Of a stretch of DNA of 7,146 nt, positions 1 to 6,460 are shown piece after piece (within the stretch, counting starts at the first letter, position 1; each line of letters opens with the position of its first letter). The translations under genes were made by a program, and so were the position numbers. Origin of the DNA: Methylococcaceae bacterium (GTDB lineage Bacteria > Pseudomonadota > Gammaproteobacteria > Methylococcales > Methylomonadaceae). Location: positions 1 through 7,146 of the forward strand of contig CANKON010000070.1 of assembly GCA_947484105.1 (NCBI GenBank), in the 5' to 3' direction. A model generated the notes under the pieces. The model saw nothing but the letters and a program-made list of their open reading frames with translations, did not search any database and was not told the origin of the DNA.

Positions 1-564
1 CATTACGGTTTGCCATGCGTTGTTTGTATCAATCATTTTACGTTCGACACCGAAGCCGAAATTGCGTTGTTACAACAAAAATGTGCGGCTTTGGGCGCGA
101 AATGTGTGGTTTCTAAACATTGGGCAAATGGTGGCGCCGGAGCTGAAGATTTAGCGAATGCAGTGGCTGAAATCGTCGATAATCGTGAACCTGAATTCAC
201 ATTCGTTTATGACGAAAATTTAAGTTTGTGGGAAAAAATCGAAGCGATTGCCACAAAACTTTATGGTGCGGGCAGTGTTACCGCCAGCGCGAAAGTGAAA
301 TCACAACTCGCCGCATGGAACACAGATTACGGCACATTCCCGATTTGTATGGCGAAAACCCAAATGTCATTCTCAACCAATCCCGCTTTGAAAGGCGCAC
401 CGTCTGGTCACACCATTGAAATTCGCGACGTGCGTTTAGCGAATGGTGCAGGATTTGTTGTCGCGATTGCAGGTGACATGATGACTATGCCAGGGTTACC
501 AAAAATTCCCGCCGCTGAACGCATCGACATTGATGATAACGGTAAAATTACAGGCTTATTTTGA
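1..564 (+). CDS. fhs: Formate-tetrahydrofolate ligase, C-terminal part (5' end outside window)
   Basis: This cytoplasmic enzyme joins formate to tetrahydrofolate using ATP, giving 10-formyl-THF for purine synthesis and one-carbon flux. The reading frame is open from base 1 (His-Tyr-Gly-Leu-Pro), so the TTG at 10 is an internal codon and not a start. The visible 187 codons match the last third of a family usually about 555-560 residues long. Recognisable pieces are NHFTFDTEAE, SKHWANGG, PICMAKTQ, GDMMTMPGLPK and the terminal GKITGLF. The Phe of NHF and the Trp of KHW lie 28 residues apart, the same spacing as the two aromatic residues (recalled as Phe384 and Trp412) that sandwich the pterin in the Moorella enzyme. 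In my recollection the motif is usually AKTQYS; here it is AKTQMS, a mild change. The DHH gene follows 57 bases later on the same strand. Identification is secure; only the N-terminal part with the nucleotide-binding loop is missing. Confidence 0.96.
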   Translation, partial: HYGLPCVVCINHFTFDTEAEIALLQQKCAALGAKCVVSKHWANGGAGAEDLANAVAEIVDNREPEFTFVYDENLSLWEKIEAIATKLYGAGSVTASAKVKSQLAAWNTDYGTFPICMAKTQMSFSTNPALKGAPSGHTIEIRDVRLANGAGFVVAIAGDMMTMPGLPKIPAAERIDIDDNGKITGLF

Positions 565-621
565 GCTACAATGACGAAAACATTCCGAAACAACATTTTT
601 ATATTTTCAAGGTAAAAAATT

Positions 622-1551
622 ATGGCAGATAAAAAATTTAGATTAGTCACCCGAAGCGATTTCGACGGGTTGATTTGTGCGGTACTTTTGAAAGAAATGG
701 ATTTGATTGAAGAAATCAAATTTGTTCATCCGAAAGATATGCAAGACGAACTTATTGAAATCAGTGACAACGATATTACGACGAATCTGCCGTATGTGAA
801 AGGTGTGAATTTGGCATTCGATCACCATTTGAGCGAGACGATTCGTAATCAAAAAGCAGATAATCACATTATCGATCCAGAAGCTCCATCAGCGGCTCGC
901 GTAGTTTATGATTACTACGGTGGCGCAGCACGTTTCCCTGCACATTGGAACGAAATGATGGAAGCCGTTGATAAAAGCGATGCGGCACAATTTAATCGTG
1001 ATGAAATTTTGAATCCAGATGGTTGGGTTTTAATGAATTTCTTAATGGATGCACGCACAGGTTTAGGGCGTTTCCGTGATTTCACGGTATCAAATTATCA
1101 ATTGATGATGGACTTAATTGATTGCTGCAAAGACCATTCAATTAGTGAAATTTTAGAATTACCTGATGTGCAAGAACGTGTAAAACTTTTCAAAGAACAC
1201 GAACAAGCGGCAAAAGAACAAATTACGCGCTGCACAACGGTTTATGGCAATTTAGCAGTTTTAGATTTACGCAAGGAAGAAACCATTTACGCCGTGAACC
1301 GTTTCATGATTTACGCGCTTTACCCAGAATGCAACATCTCAATCCATGTTATGTGGGGCGTGAAACAACAAAATACCGTTTTTGCTATTGGAAAATCGAT
1401 TTTGAATCGCACATCCAAAACCAATGTTGGCGAATTATGTTTGAGTTACAACGGGGGCGGTCACATGAATGCTGGAACGTGCCAAGTTGCAAATGAAATT
1501 TGTGAAAAAGATTTGAAAGACATTATTGCTAAAATCAACGCAGACGGCTAA
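622..1551 (+). CDS. DHH/DHHA1-family phosphoesterase, 'exopolyphosphatase-related' type
   Basis: This 309-residue protein has the two-part layout of DHH phosphoesterases. An N-terminal DHH domain carries TRSDFDGL (residues 10-17, metal-binding Asp13 and Asp15) and the name motif FDHH (Asp67-His68-His69). Asp117 or Asp120 in AVDKSDA may supply a further ligand. A C-terminal DHHA1 domain carries the glycine-rich substrate loop NGGGHMNAGT (277-286). The family includes NrnA-type oligoribonucleases and pAp phosphatases, RecJ and PPX-like phosphatases. Proteins with this exact look are usually labelled exopolyphosphatase-related, but the substrate cannot be read from the sequence. The first motif has Arg-Ser before DFDG where NrnA-type proteins typically have His-x-Asn-Pro. 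The ATG has a good CAAGGT ribosome site at 608-613, eight bases upstream. No signal peptide or membrane segment is visible, so it is probably cytoplasmic. It may be co-transcribed with fhs, and a strong terminator follows. Family call firm; substrate unknown. Confidence 0.9.
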   Translation: MADKKFRLVTRSDFDGLICAVLLKEMDLIEEIKFVHPKDMQDELIEISDNDITTNLPYVKGVNLAFDHHLSETIRNQKADNHIIDPEAPSAARVVYDYYGGAARFPAHWNEMMEAVDKSDAAQFNRDEILNPDGWVLMNFLMDARTGLGRFRDFTVSNYQLMMDLIDCCKDHSISEILELPDVQERVKLFKEHEQAAKEQITRCTTVYGNLAVLDLRKEETIYAVNRFMIYALYPECNISIHVMWGVKQQNTVFAIGKSILNRTSKTNVGELCLSYNGGGHMNAGTCQVANEICEKDLKDIIAKINADG

Positions 1552-1560
1552 TCGTTCGTG

Positions 1561-1588
1561 TTTTCAACTTTTCCAAGCGGCGTATTGT
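1561..1588 (+). promoter_or_regulatory. Possible promoter overlapping the terminator before the M16 gene
   Basis: TTTTCA (1561-1566, 4 of 6 to the sigma70 -35 consensus) and TATTGT (1583-1588, 4 of 6 to the -10) are separated by 16 bases. The -10 falls in the left arm and loop start of the hairpin at 1578-1603. A transcript starting near 1595 would lack the left arm, so it could not form the terminator. This would explain how the M16 gene is expressed, but both boxes are weak and the call is speculative. Confidence 0.2.
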
Positions 1589-1611
1589 TTTCACAATGCG
1601 CCGTTTTTTTT
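1578..1611 (+). terminator. Intrinsic terminator after the DHH gene
   Basis: A ten-pair stem forms between 1578-1587 (CGGCGTATTG) and 1594-1603 (CAATGCGCCG), with one T-G wobble and a six-base loop TTTTCA. A run of eight T residues follows (1604-1611). The stem can extend by one wobble and two A-T pairs on the outside. It starts 26 bases after the DHH stop codon and ends only five bases before the ribosome site of the M16 gene. Confidence 0.88.
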
Positions 1612-1616
1612 ATTCT

Positions 1617-1622
1617 AGGTGA
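1617..1622 (+). promoter_or_regulatory. Ribosome binding site that fixes the M16 start
   Basis: AGGTGA lies seven bases before the ATG at 1630. The reading frame is open back to 1558, but an upstream start would place the terminator hairpin inside the coding region and put 24 residues ahead of a normal signal peptide. This site therefore supports 1630. Confidence 0.75.
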
Positions 1623-1629
1623 TTGGTTC

Positions 1630-2958
1630 ATGAAAAATTTTTTATCTTTGTTGGTATTTTTACCCGTTGCGAGTTTTGCCACGCCTCAAATTGCTGAACA
1701 CGTTTTATCGAATGGTTTAAAAGTTTTGGTTCAAGAAGACCACCGTTCGCCTGTTGTTGTTTCACAAGTTTGGTATAAAGTTGGTTCAAGTTACGAACCT
1801 AACGGCATTACGGGCATTTCACACATGCTTGAACACACGATGTTTAAAGGCACGGACAAACATCCCGCAGGTGAATTTTCACGCATCATTGCAGAAAACG
1901 GCGGCGAAGAAAATGCGTTCACAGGGCAAGATTACACGGCGTATTTTCAAACGATGGCAGCCTCAAAATTAGCAGTAAGTTTTGAACTTGAAGCCGACCG
2001 AATGCGTTATTTGCACATTTTGCCTGAAGAATTAAAAAAAGAATTGGAGGTTGTGACCGAAGAACGTCGAATGCGTACAGAAGATAATCCACAAGCAAAA
2101 ATGGCTGAACAATTTGCCGCGATGGCTTATACAAGCAGCCCGTATAAAAATCCAATTATCGGTTGGCAAACCGATATTGCCGCTTATACCGCACCCGATT
2201 TGCAAGCGTGGTATCAACGTTGGTATGCGCCGAATAATGCAACGCTTGTGGTTGTGGGTGATGTGAAAACGGCGGATGTTTTTGTTCTTGCTCAACAGTA
2301 TTTTGGGGCTTTAAAAACCAGTGAAATTTTGCCGCTCAAACCACAAACTGAAGCTCCGCAAATTGGCGTGCGAAAAATGATTGTGAAAGCCACTGCAAAA
2401 TTACCGTCAGTTTTATTGGGTTATCACGTTCCGACCTTGAAAACAGCCAAAGATGAATCCGAAGCTTACGCCCTGGAAGTATTGGCAGGTGTTTTAGATG
2501 GTGGCAGCAGTGCGCGTTTAAGCAGTTCGTTAATTCGCGGCAAGCAAATCGCTGTCGAAGCTAATGCAGGTTATAACTTAACGTCACGACTCGACGATTT
2601 ATTCGAACTCGAAGGCACACCCGCTGAAGGTAAAACGGTTTGGGATGTCGAAGCGGCATTGAAACAAGAAATCTCACAACTTCAAACTAAACTCGTTGAG
2701 CCTAGCGAATTACAACGCATCAAAGCGCAAGTTTTAGCGGGTGAAGTTTATCAACGTGATTCAAATTTTTATCAAGCAATGCAATTGGGAATGCTTGAAA
2801 CAGTCGGTTTAGGTTGGCAAAAAGAAGCTGAATATGTTGGTAAAATCAATCAAGTCACCGCTGAACAAGTGCGAAATGTGGCGCGAAAATATCTGATTGA
2901 TGACCATTTGAATATCGCTTATTTAGAACCCCAAAAAATTAACACGGTGAAGAAATGA
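1630..2958 (+). CDS. Exported M16 (insulinase/pitrilysin family) zinc metallopeptidase
   Basis: This 442-residue protein starts with a typical signal peptide (Lys2, hydrophobic LSLLVFLPVA, likely cut after SFA at residue 17), so it probably acts in the periplasm. The inverted zinc motif HMLEH gives His65, Glu68 (catalytic) and His69. The distal zinc glutamate is expected about 75 residues later, in the VVTEERRMR segment (Glu144 or Glu145). The block ELEADRMRYLHI before it is characteristic of bacterial M16B enzymes. A second, C-terminal M16 domain follows (roughly residues 180-430, with LPSVLLGYHVP and LDGGSSARL). The length suits the half-size, two-domain M16B class that forms dimers, not the ~100 kDa pitrilysin class. 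In many proteobacteria such a gene is followed by a second M16 gene lacking the zinc motif; here the next gene is hisD. The start is set by an AGGTGA site seven bases upstream. Its natural substrate is unknown; general envelope peptide or protein turnover is an inference. Confidence 0.92.
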   Translation: MKNFLSLLVFLPVASFATPQIAEHVLSNGLKVLVQEDHRSPVVVSQVWYKVGSSYEPNGITGISHMLEHTMFKGTDKHPAGEFSRIIAENGGEENAFTGQDYTAYFQTMAASKLAVSFELEADRMRYLHILPEELKKELEVVTEERRMRTEDNPQAKMAEQFAAMAYTSSPYKNPIIGWQTDIAAYTAPDLQAWYQRWYAPNNATLVVVGDVKTADVFVLAQQYFGALKTSEILPLKPQTEAPQIGVRKMIVKATAKLPSVLLGYHVPTLKTAKDESEAYALEVLAGVLDGGSSARLSSSLIRGKQIAVEANAGYNLTSRLDDLFELEGTPAEGKTVWDVEAALKQEISQLQTKLVEPSELQRIKAQVLAGEVYQRDSNFYQAMQLGMLETVGLGWQKEAEYVGKINQVTAEQVRNVARKYLIDDHLNIAYLEPQKINTVKK

Positions 2959-2962
2959 AATT

Positions 2963-3056
2963 CGTAAATTCACACAAAAGCATGATCGGGTTGAAAATTT
3001 ACGTTCGGAAATTAGCTGTAGTAAAATCAGCCAATCTAAACTTAAGATCCGTAAAT
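2963..3056 (+). repeat. Three CGTAAAT words in the hisD upstream gap, two as an inverted pair
   Basis: CGTAAATT at 2963-2970 is repeated in reverse orientation as AATTTACG at 2996-3003. A third copy, CGTAAAT, sits at 3050-3056 in the forward orientation. The eight-base inverted pair has a 25-base spacer, too wide for a strong RNA hairpin but compatible with protein binding. The middle copy covers the proposed -35 element of hisD. The repeats are plain in the sequence; an operator role is only inferred. Confidence 0.4.
2998..3027 (+). promoter_or_regulatory. Candidate sigma70-type promoter for hisD
   Basis: TTTACG (2998-3003, 4 of 6 to TTGACA) and TAAAAT (3022-3027, 5 of 6 to TATAAT) are 18 bases apart. 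This would start transcription near 3034, giving an untranslated leader of about 45 bases before hisD. No terminator-like hairpin was found between the M16 stop and hisD, so read-through from the M16 gene is also possible. Confidence 0.35.
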
Positions 3057-3079
3057 GATTCCACCTTTAAAAAACCAAT

Positions 3080-4384
3080 ATGACAACTATAACCATTAAA
3101 AAACTCAATGCTTCCGATGCAACGTTTAACGCGCAATTAAACGATTTATTGGCATGGAATGAAAACGACGATTTAGACATTCACCAGCGCGTTTTGAGCA
3201 TTATTTCTGACGTTCGCAAACGTGGAGATGAAGCAGTCATTGAATACACCAATCGTTTTGACCGTTGCCATGTTTCGGCGGCAAGTGAATTGGAAATCCC
3301 AAAAGAAAAATTAAAAGCTGCTTGGGAGAATTTACATGAGGAACAAGCTCAGGCTTTGGAACAAGCCGCCTTACGAATTCGTGTTTACGCGGAAAAACAA
3401 AAAATGGAATCGTGGCAATACACTGAAGCTGATGGCACTGTTTTAGGACAAAAAGTAACGCCGTTAGACCGTGTTGGTTTATACGTTCCAGGTGGAAAAG
3501 CGGCTTATCCGTCTTCAGTTTTAATGAATGCAATTCCTGCAAAAGTCGCAGGCGTTCCCGAATTGATTATGGTTGTGCCAACGCCAAACGGTGAAACGAA
3601 TGAATTGGTTTTAGCGGCAGCATATTTAGCAGGCGTTGATAGAGCCTTTGCAATCGGTGGCGCACAAGCCGTTGCCGCGTTGGCTTACGGCACGCAAACG
3701 ATTCCACCTGTTGCAAAAATAGTTGGACCTGGAAATATCTACGTTGCAACAGCAAAAAAATTAGTTTTCGGTCAAGTTGGCATTGACATGATTGCGGGAC
3801 CTTCGGAAATTCTGATTATTTGCGACGGTAAAACTAATCCAGATTGGATTGCAATGGATTTATTTTCGCAAGCCGAACATGATGAAGACGCGCAATCTAT
3901 TTTGATTAGTGACGATGCGACCTATTTAGAAGCGGTTGAAGCGAGCATTAACAAATTATTGCCGACAATGGAACGTGCTGAAATTATCCGCACCTCACTC
4001 ACAAATCGCGGCGCGTTGATTTTAGTTTCAAATTTAGCACAAGCCGCAGAGGTTGCGAACATTATCGCACCTGAACATTTGGAATTATCAGTCGAAAATC
4101 CTGAAAAATTATGTGAACAAATCCGTCATGCGGGCGCGATTTTTATGGGACGGTATACCGCTGAAGCATTGGGCGATTATTGTGCTGGTCCTAATCATGT
4201 TTTACCAACGTCAAGCACAGCCCGTTTTTCGTCGCCACTCGGTGTTTATGATTTTCAAAAACGGTCAAGTTTAATCAATTGTTCAGCAGACGGCGCAAAT
4301 ACGTTGGGTAAAATAGCTTCTGTTTTAGCGCGAGGTGAAAGTTTAACGGCGCACGCGCAATCGGCAGAATATCGTTTGAAATAA
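3080..4384 (+). CDS. hisD: Histidinol dehydrogenase
   Basis: This cytoplasmic enzyme catalyses the last two NAD-dependent oxidations of histidine biosynthesis, from L-histidinol to L-histidine. The 434-residue length matches the family (E. coli 434). Family landmarks appear in order: [20 protein letters not shown] (128-147), [34 protein letters not shown] (233-242), [16 protein letters not shown] (330-335), [14 protein letters not shown] and [10 protein letters not shown]. Alignment by eye to the E. coli enzyme gives zinc ligands Gln264, His267, Asp366 and His425 and the general-base pair Glu332-His333, so it should be active. The start codon has no clear Shine-Dalgarno sequence, but the N-terminus has normal family length. 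In E. coli and many gammaproteobacteria hisD lies between hisG and hisC; here it stands between a peptidase and erpA, so the his genes are dispersed in this genome or at least hisD is detached. Confidence 0.97.
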   Translation: MTTITIKKLNASDATFNAQLNDLLAWNENDDLDIHQRVLSIISDVRKRGDEAVIEYTNRFDRCHVSAASELEIPKEKLKAAWENLHEEQAQALEQAALRIRVYAEKQKMESWQYTEADGTVLGQKVTPLDRVGLYVPGGKAAYPSSVLMNAIPAKVAGVPELIMVVPTPNGETNELVLAAAYLAGVDRAFAIGGAQAVAALAYGTQTIPPVAKIVGPGNIYVATAKKLVFGQVGIDMIAGPSEILIICDGKTNPDWIAMDLFSQAEHDEDAQSILISDDATYLEAVEASINKLLPTMERAEIIRTSLTNRGALILVSNLAQAAEVANIIAPEHLELSVENPEKLCEQIRHAGAIFMGRYTAEALGDYCAGPNHVLPTSSTARFSSPLGVYDFQKRSSLINCSADGANTLGKIASVLARGESLTAHAQSAEYRLK

Positions 4385-4416
4385 TGCCGTTTTAAGATTT
4401 TGGGGCAATACAATCA

Positions 4417-4456
4417 CAAAGTACAATTTTCGATGGAGCGGTCAAAATTCACTTTG
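4417..4456 (+). repeat. Imperfect inverted repeat between hisD and erpA
   Basis: CAAAGT-AC-AATTTT (4417-4430) faces AAAATT-C-ACTTTG (4444-4456): two six-pair blocks separated by an unequal bulge, with a 13-base loop. No T run follows, so it is not a standard intrinsic terminator. It could be an operator or a weak structured end for the hisD transcript. The palindrome is visible; any function is a guess. Confidence 0.35.
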
Positions 4457-4504
4457 TTGCGAACAAGAAAAATTAGGATTTTCTATTTAGACAGATTTAT
4501 CAGT

Positions 4505-4510
4505 TAGAAT
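4505..4510 (+). promoter_or_regulatory. Possible -10 element for the erpA-hisS run
   Basis: TAGAAT matches the sigma70 -10 consensus at five of six positions and lies 34 bases before the erpA ATG, which would give a leader of roughly 28 bases. The -35 region at the usual distance (about 4480-4487, TTTCTATT) is poor, so an activator would probably be needed. Homologous erpA genes can be under IscR control, but I could not match a confident IscR site here. Confidence 0.3.
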
Positions 4511-4533
4511 ACGAATTTCCTACTTAACTACTC

Positions 4534-4538
4534 AGGTG
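4534..4538 (+). promoter_or_regulatory. Ribosome binding site that decides the erpA start
   Basis: AGGTG lies six bases before the ATG at 4545 and only three before the ATG at 4542. It overlaps the in-frame GTG at 4536. Spacing favours 4545 as the initiator and argues against the upstream GTG. Confidence 0.6.
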
Positions 4539-4544
4539 TTTATG

Positions 4545-4877
4545 ATGACAACTCCCATTATTTTTAGCGACAGTGCCGCAAACAAAGTTCATGAATTGAT
4601 TGAAGAAGAAGGCAACGACCAGTTGAAATTGCGTGTTTATGTTTCAGGCGGCGGTTGTTCAGGTTTTCAGTACGGTTTTACATTCGATGAAGAAGTGAAT
4701 GAAGACGATACTCAAGTCGAAAAAAATGGTGTCACCGTGTTAATTGATTCAACCAGCATCGGTTATTTAGCAGGTGCAGAAATTGATTATAAAGACGATT
4801 TAAACGGCGCACAGTTTGTGATTCGCAATCCCAATGCTACAACAACTTGCGGTTGTGGTTCGTCATTTTCGGCTTAA
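4545..4877 (+). CDS. erpA: A-type iron-sulfur cluster insertion protein ErpA
   Basis: ErpA is a small cytoplasmic carrier that delivers Fe-S clusters to apo-proteins; in E. coli its essential targets include the isoprenoid enzymes IspG and IspH. The 110-residue protein aligns along its whole length with E. coli ErpA (114 residues), sharing [19 protein letters not shown], the region around VNEDD, and the C-terminal [16 protein letters not shown]. The three cluster-binding cysteines are present: Cys38 in GGGCSG, and Cys102 and Cys104 in TCGCGSS. The subfamily call (ErpA rather than IscA or SufA) rests on [15 protein letters not shown] and the [13 protein letters not shown] end. No isc or suf genes are beside it, as expected for ErpA. 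Two adjacent ATG codons occur; the second has better ribosome-site spacing. hisS begins seven bases after the stop, so the two are very likely co-transcribed. Confidence 0.96.
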   Translation: MTTPIIFSDSAANKVHELIEEEGNDQLKLRVYVSGGGCSGFQYGFTFDEEVNEDDTQVEKNGVTVLIDSTSIGYLAGAEIDYKDDLNGAQFVIRNPNATTTCGCGSSFSA

Positions 4878-4884
4878 ATAAATC

Positions 4885-6147
4885 ATGGTAAATATCCAAG
4901 CAATTCGTGGGATGCACGACATCCTGCCTGAACAAACGCCTTTGTGGCAATACGCAGAAAAAATCATCCGTGATGTTTTAGGCAGTTACGGCTATAGCGA
5001 AATTCGTCTACCTGCCGTTGAAAAAACGGAACTTTTCAAACGTTCAATTGGTGAAGTCACTGACATTGTCGAAAAAGAAATGTACACCTTTGAAGATCGT
5101 AACGGCGATTCGCTGACGTTACGTCCCGAAGGCACAGCAGGCTGTTTGCGTGCGTGTTTAGAACATGGTTTGTTGCATAATCAAGTGCATCGGCTTTGGT
5201 ATTATGGTGCGATGTACCGTCACGAACGCCCGCAAAAGGGACGTTATCGCCAGTTTTATCAACTCGGCGTTGAAACGTATGGCATGGCAAGTGCCGATAT
5301 TGATGCCGAATTATTACTTTTAACTGACCGACTTTGGAAACGCTTAGGCATTCGTGAAAAAGTACGTTTGCAACTCAATTCACTTGGTAAAATTGCAGAG
5401 CGTTTAGTTTATCGAGATGCGTTAGTTGCCTATTTTGAACAGCATTTAGAGGTTTTAGACGAAGACAGTTTGCGCCGTTTAAAAACTAATCCGCTTAGAA
5501 TTTTAGACACCAAAAACCCCGCAATGGCAGATGTTGTTAAAAATGCGCCTGAATTGATGGCTTATTTAGGGGATGATTCAAAACAACATTTTCAAACAAT
5601 TTTAGACACGCTCACTGATTTAGGTGTGAGTTTTGAAATCAACACTCGATTAGTGCGTGGTTTGGATTATTACAGCAAAACCGTTTTTGAATGGGTCACA
5701 AACGAACTCGGTTCACAAGGCACCATTTGCGCGGGTGGACGTTACGATGGATTGATTGAACAACTCGGCGGCAAAGCGAATTTCGCTGTCGGTTTTGCAA
5801 TGGGTATGGAACGGTTACTGTTGTTGCTTGAAACGCTGGATTTGAAAATCGAAAATAACGTTGATGTGTATTTGATTCGTGTCGGTGAACAAGCTGAAAA
5901 AATTGGTTTACGTTTAGCTGAACAATTACGAACTGAAATTCCAACATTGCGTGTACAAATCGATTGTGCGGGCGGAAGTATCAAAAGCCAATTCAAAAAA
6001 GCCGATAAAAGTGGCGCAAAATTCGCGTTGATTTTAGGTGAAGATGAGGCAGCGCGAGGTGAAATTGGTTTGAAATCGTTGCGTGATTCGCAATTTGAAC
6101 AACAAACGTTAGCACTGAATGATGTCGTTAAATTTTTGAGTAATTGA
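4885..6147 (+). CDS. hisS: Histidyl-tRNA synthetase
   Basis: HisRS is a cytoplasmic class II aminoacyl-tRNA synthetase that charges tRNA-His with histidine using ATP. The 420-residue length matches bacterial HisRS (E. coli 424). The N-terminus [12 protein letters not shown] is typical. Motif 2 is [16 protein letters not shown] (111-126) with the ATP-contacting Arg112. The two histidine-specific signatures are LVRGLDYY (256-263) and AGGRYDGL (283-290). Motif 3 is [10 protein letters not shown] (301-310). The C-terminal anticodon-binding domain runs from about residue 325 to the end, with [20 protein letters not shown] and [11 protein letters not shown]. All catalytic motifs are intact. No strong Shine-Dalgarno is visible before the ATG, but it starts seven bases after erpA, so translation may be coupled. 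The SemiSWEET gene begins four bases after its stop. A 176-codon antisense open frame across its 3' part is a shadow. Confidence 0.98.
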   Translation: MVNIQAIRGMHDILPEQTPLWQYAEKIIRDVLGSYGYSEIRLPAVEKTELFKRSIGEVTDIVEKEMYTFEDRNGDSLTLRPEGTAGCLRACLEHGLLHNQVHRLWYYGAMYRHERPQKGRYRQFYQLGVETYGMASADIDAELLLLTDRLWKRLGIREKVRLQLNSLGKIAERLVYRDALVAYFEQHLEVLDEDSLRRLKTNPLRILDTKNPAMADVVKNAPELMAYLGDDSKQHFQTILDTLTDLGVSFEINTRLVRGLDYYSKTVFEWVTNELGSQGTICAGGRYDGLIEQLGGKANFAVGFAMGMERLLLLLETLDLKIENNVDVYLIRVGEQAEKIGLRLAEQLRTEIPTLRVQIDCAGGSIKSQFKKADKSGAKFALILGEDEAARGEIGLKSLRDSQFEQQTLALNDVVKFLSN

Positions 6148-6151
6148 GATT

Positions 6152-6430
6152 GTGTCAGATTACGAAATTGAAATTTTAGGGTATGTTGCGGCGACGTTGA
6201 CGACGGTGTCTTTTTTACCGCAAGCCATTTTAACCATTCGGACTCGTGATACAGATGGACTTTCGCTTTCAATGTACAGCACTTTTACGTTAGGCGTTTT
6301 AGGTTGGTTAATTTACGGAATCCTTCTGAAAAACAACGTGATTGTGATTGCGAATAGCGTCACGTTGTTTTTAGCGACATTGATTTTGAGTTTTAAAATT
6401 TACAACACATTTTGCAAAAAGAAAATTTAA
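6152..6430 (+). CDS. SemiSWEET-type PQ-loop small transporter
   Basis: This 92-residue membrane protein has the three-helix-bundle layout of bacterial SemiSWEETs, which dimerise to form a sugar uniporter-like channel in the inner membrane. Helix 1 spans about residues 7-29 and holds the Pro-Gln of the PQ loop (Pro23-Gln24 in SFLPQAILTIRTRDTDGLSL). Helix 2 spans about 40-59 (LGVLGWLIYGILL) and helix 3 about 62-85. Trp52 and Asn68 are 16 residues apart, the spacing I recall for the substrate-pocket Trp and Asn of the Leptospira protein. The C-terminus ends in basic residues (KKKI). The start is a GTG four bases after hisS; the first ATG (codon 41) would delete helix 1, so GTG is preferred although the ribosome site is weak. 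It is the last gene of the erpA-hisS run and may be translationally coupled. The cargo (sugar or other small solute) is not readable from the sequence. Confidence 0.87.
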   Translation: MSDYEIEILGYVAATLTTVSFLPQAILTIRTRDTDGLSLSMYSTFTLGVLGWLIYGILLKNNVIVIANSVTLFLATLILSFKIYNTFCKKKI

Positions 6431-6460
6431 ACCAGGCAGTCGCCTCATGATGCTCATTTT

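Noticed and set aside
567..572. -10-like TACAAT just after fhs as a promoter for the DHH gene
   Set aside because: No acceptable -35 element at 15-19 bases upstream.
408..719. 103-codon minus-strand frame spanning the fhs end and the DHH start
   Set aside because: It lies opposite two well-supported genes, and no family was recognised.
1558..1629. 24-residue N-terminal extension of the M16 protein
   Set aside because: It would run through the terminator hairpin and precede a normal signal peptide. The ATG at 1630 has a proper ribosome site.
4053..4274. 73-codon plus-strand frame inside hisD
   Set aside because: It is an out-of-frame shadow of conserved hisD sequence.
4435..4449. Sequence resembling an extended Pasteurellaceae DNA uptake signal (GAGCGGTCAAAATT)
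   Set aside because: The nine-base core AAGTGCGGT matches at only six positions, and no perfect copy was seen in the window.
4536..4544. GTG at 4536 or ATG at 4542 as erpA start
   Set aside because: The GTG overlaps the probable Shine-Dalgarno, and the first ATG is only three bases from it. ATG 4545 has better spacing and a normal family length.
5742..6272. 176-codon open frame on the minus strand across the 3' part of hisS and into the SemiSWEET gene
   Set aside because: It is antisense to two clear genes, shows no recognisable domain, and has a composition typical of a shadow frame.
6434..6445. Possible terminator hairpin AGGC-AGTC-GCCT between the convergent stops
   Set aside because: Only four pairs and no adjacent T run; too weak to call.
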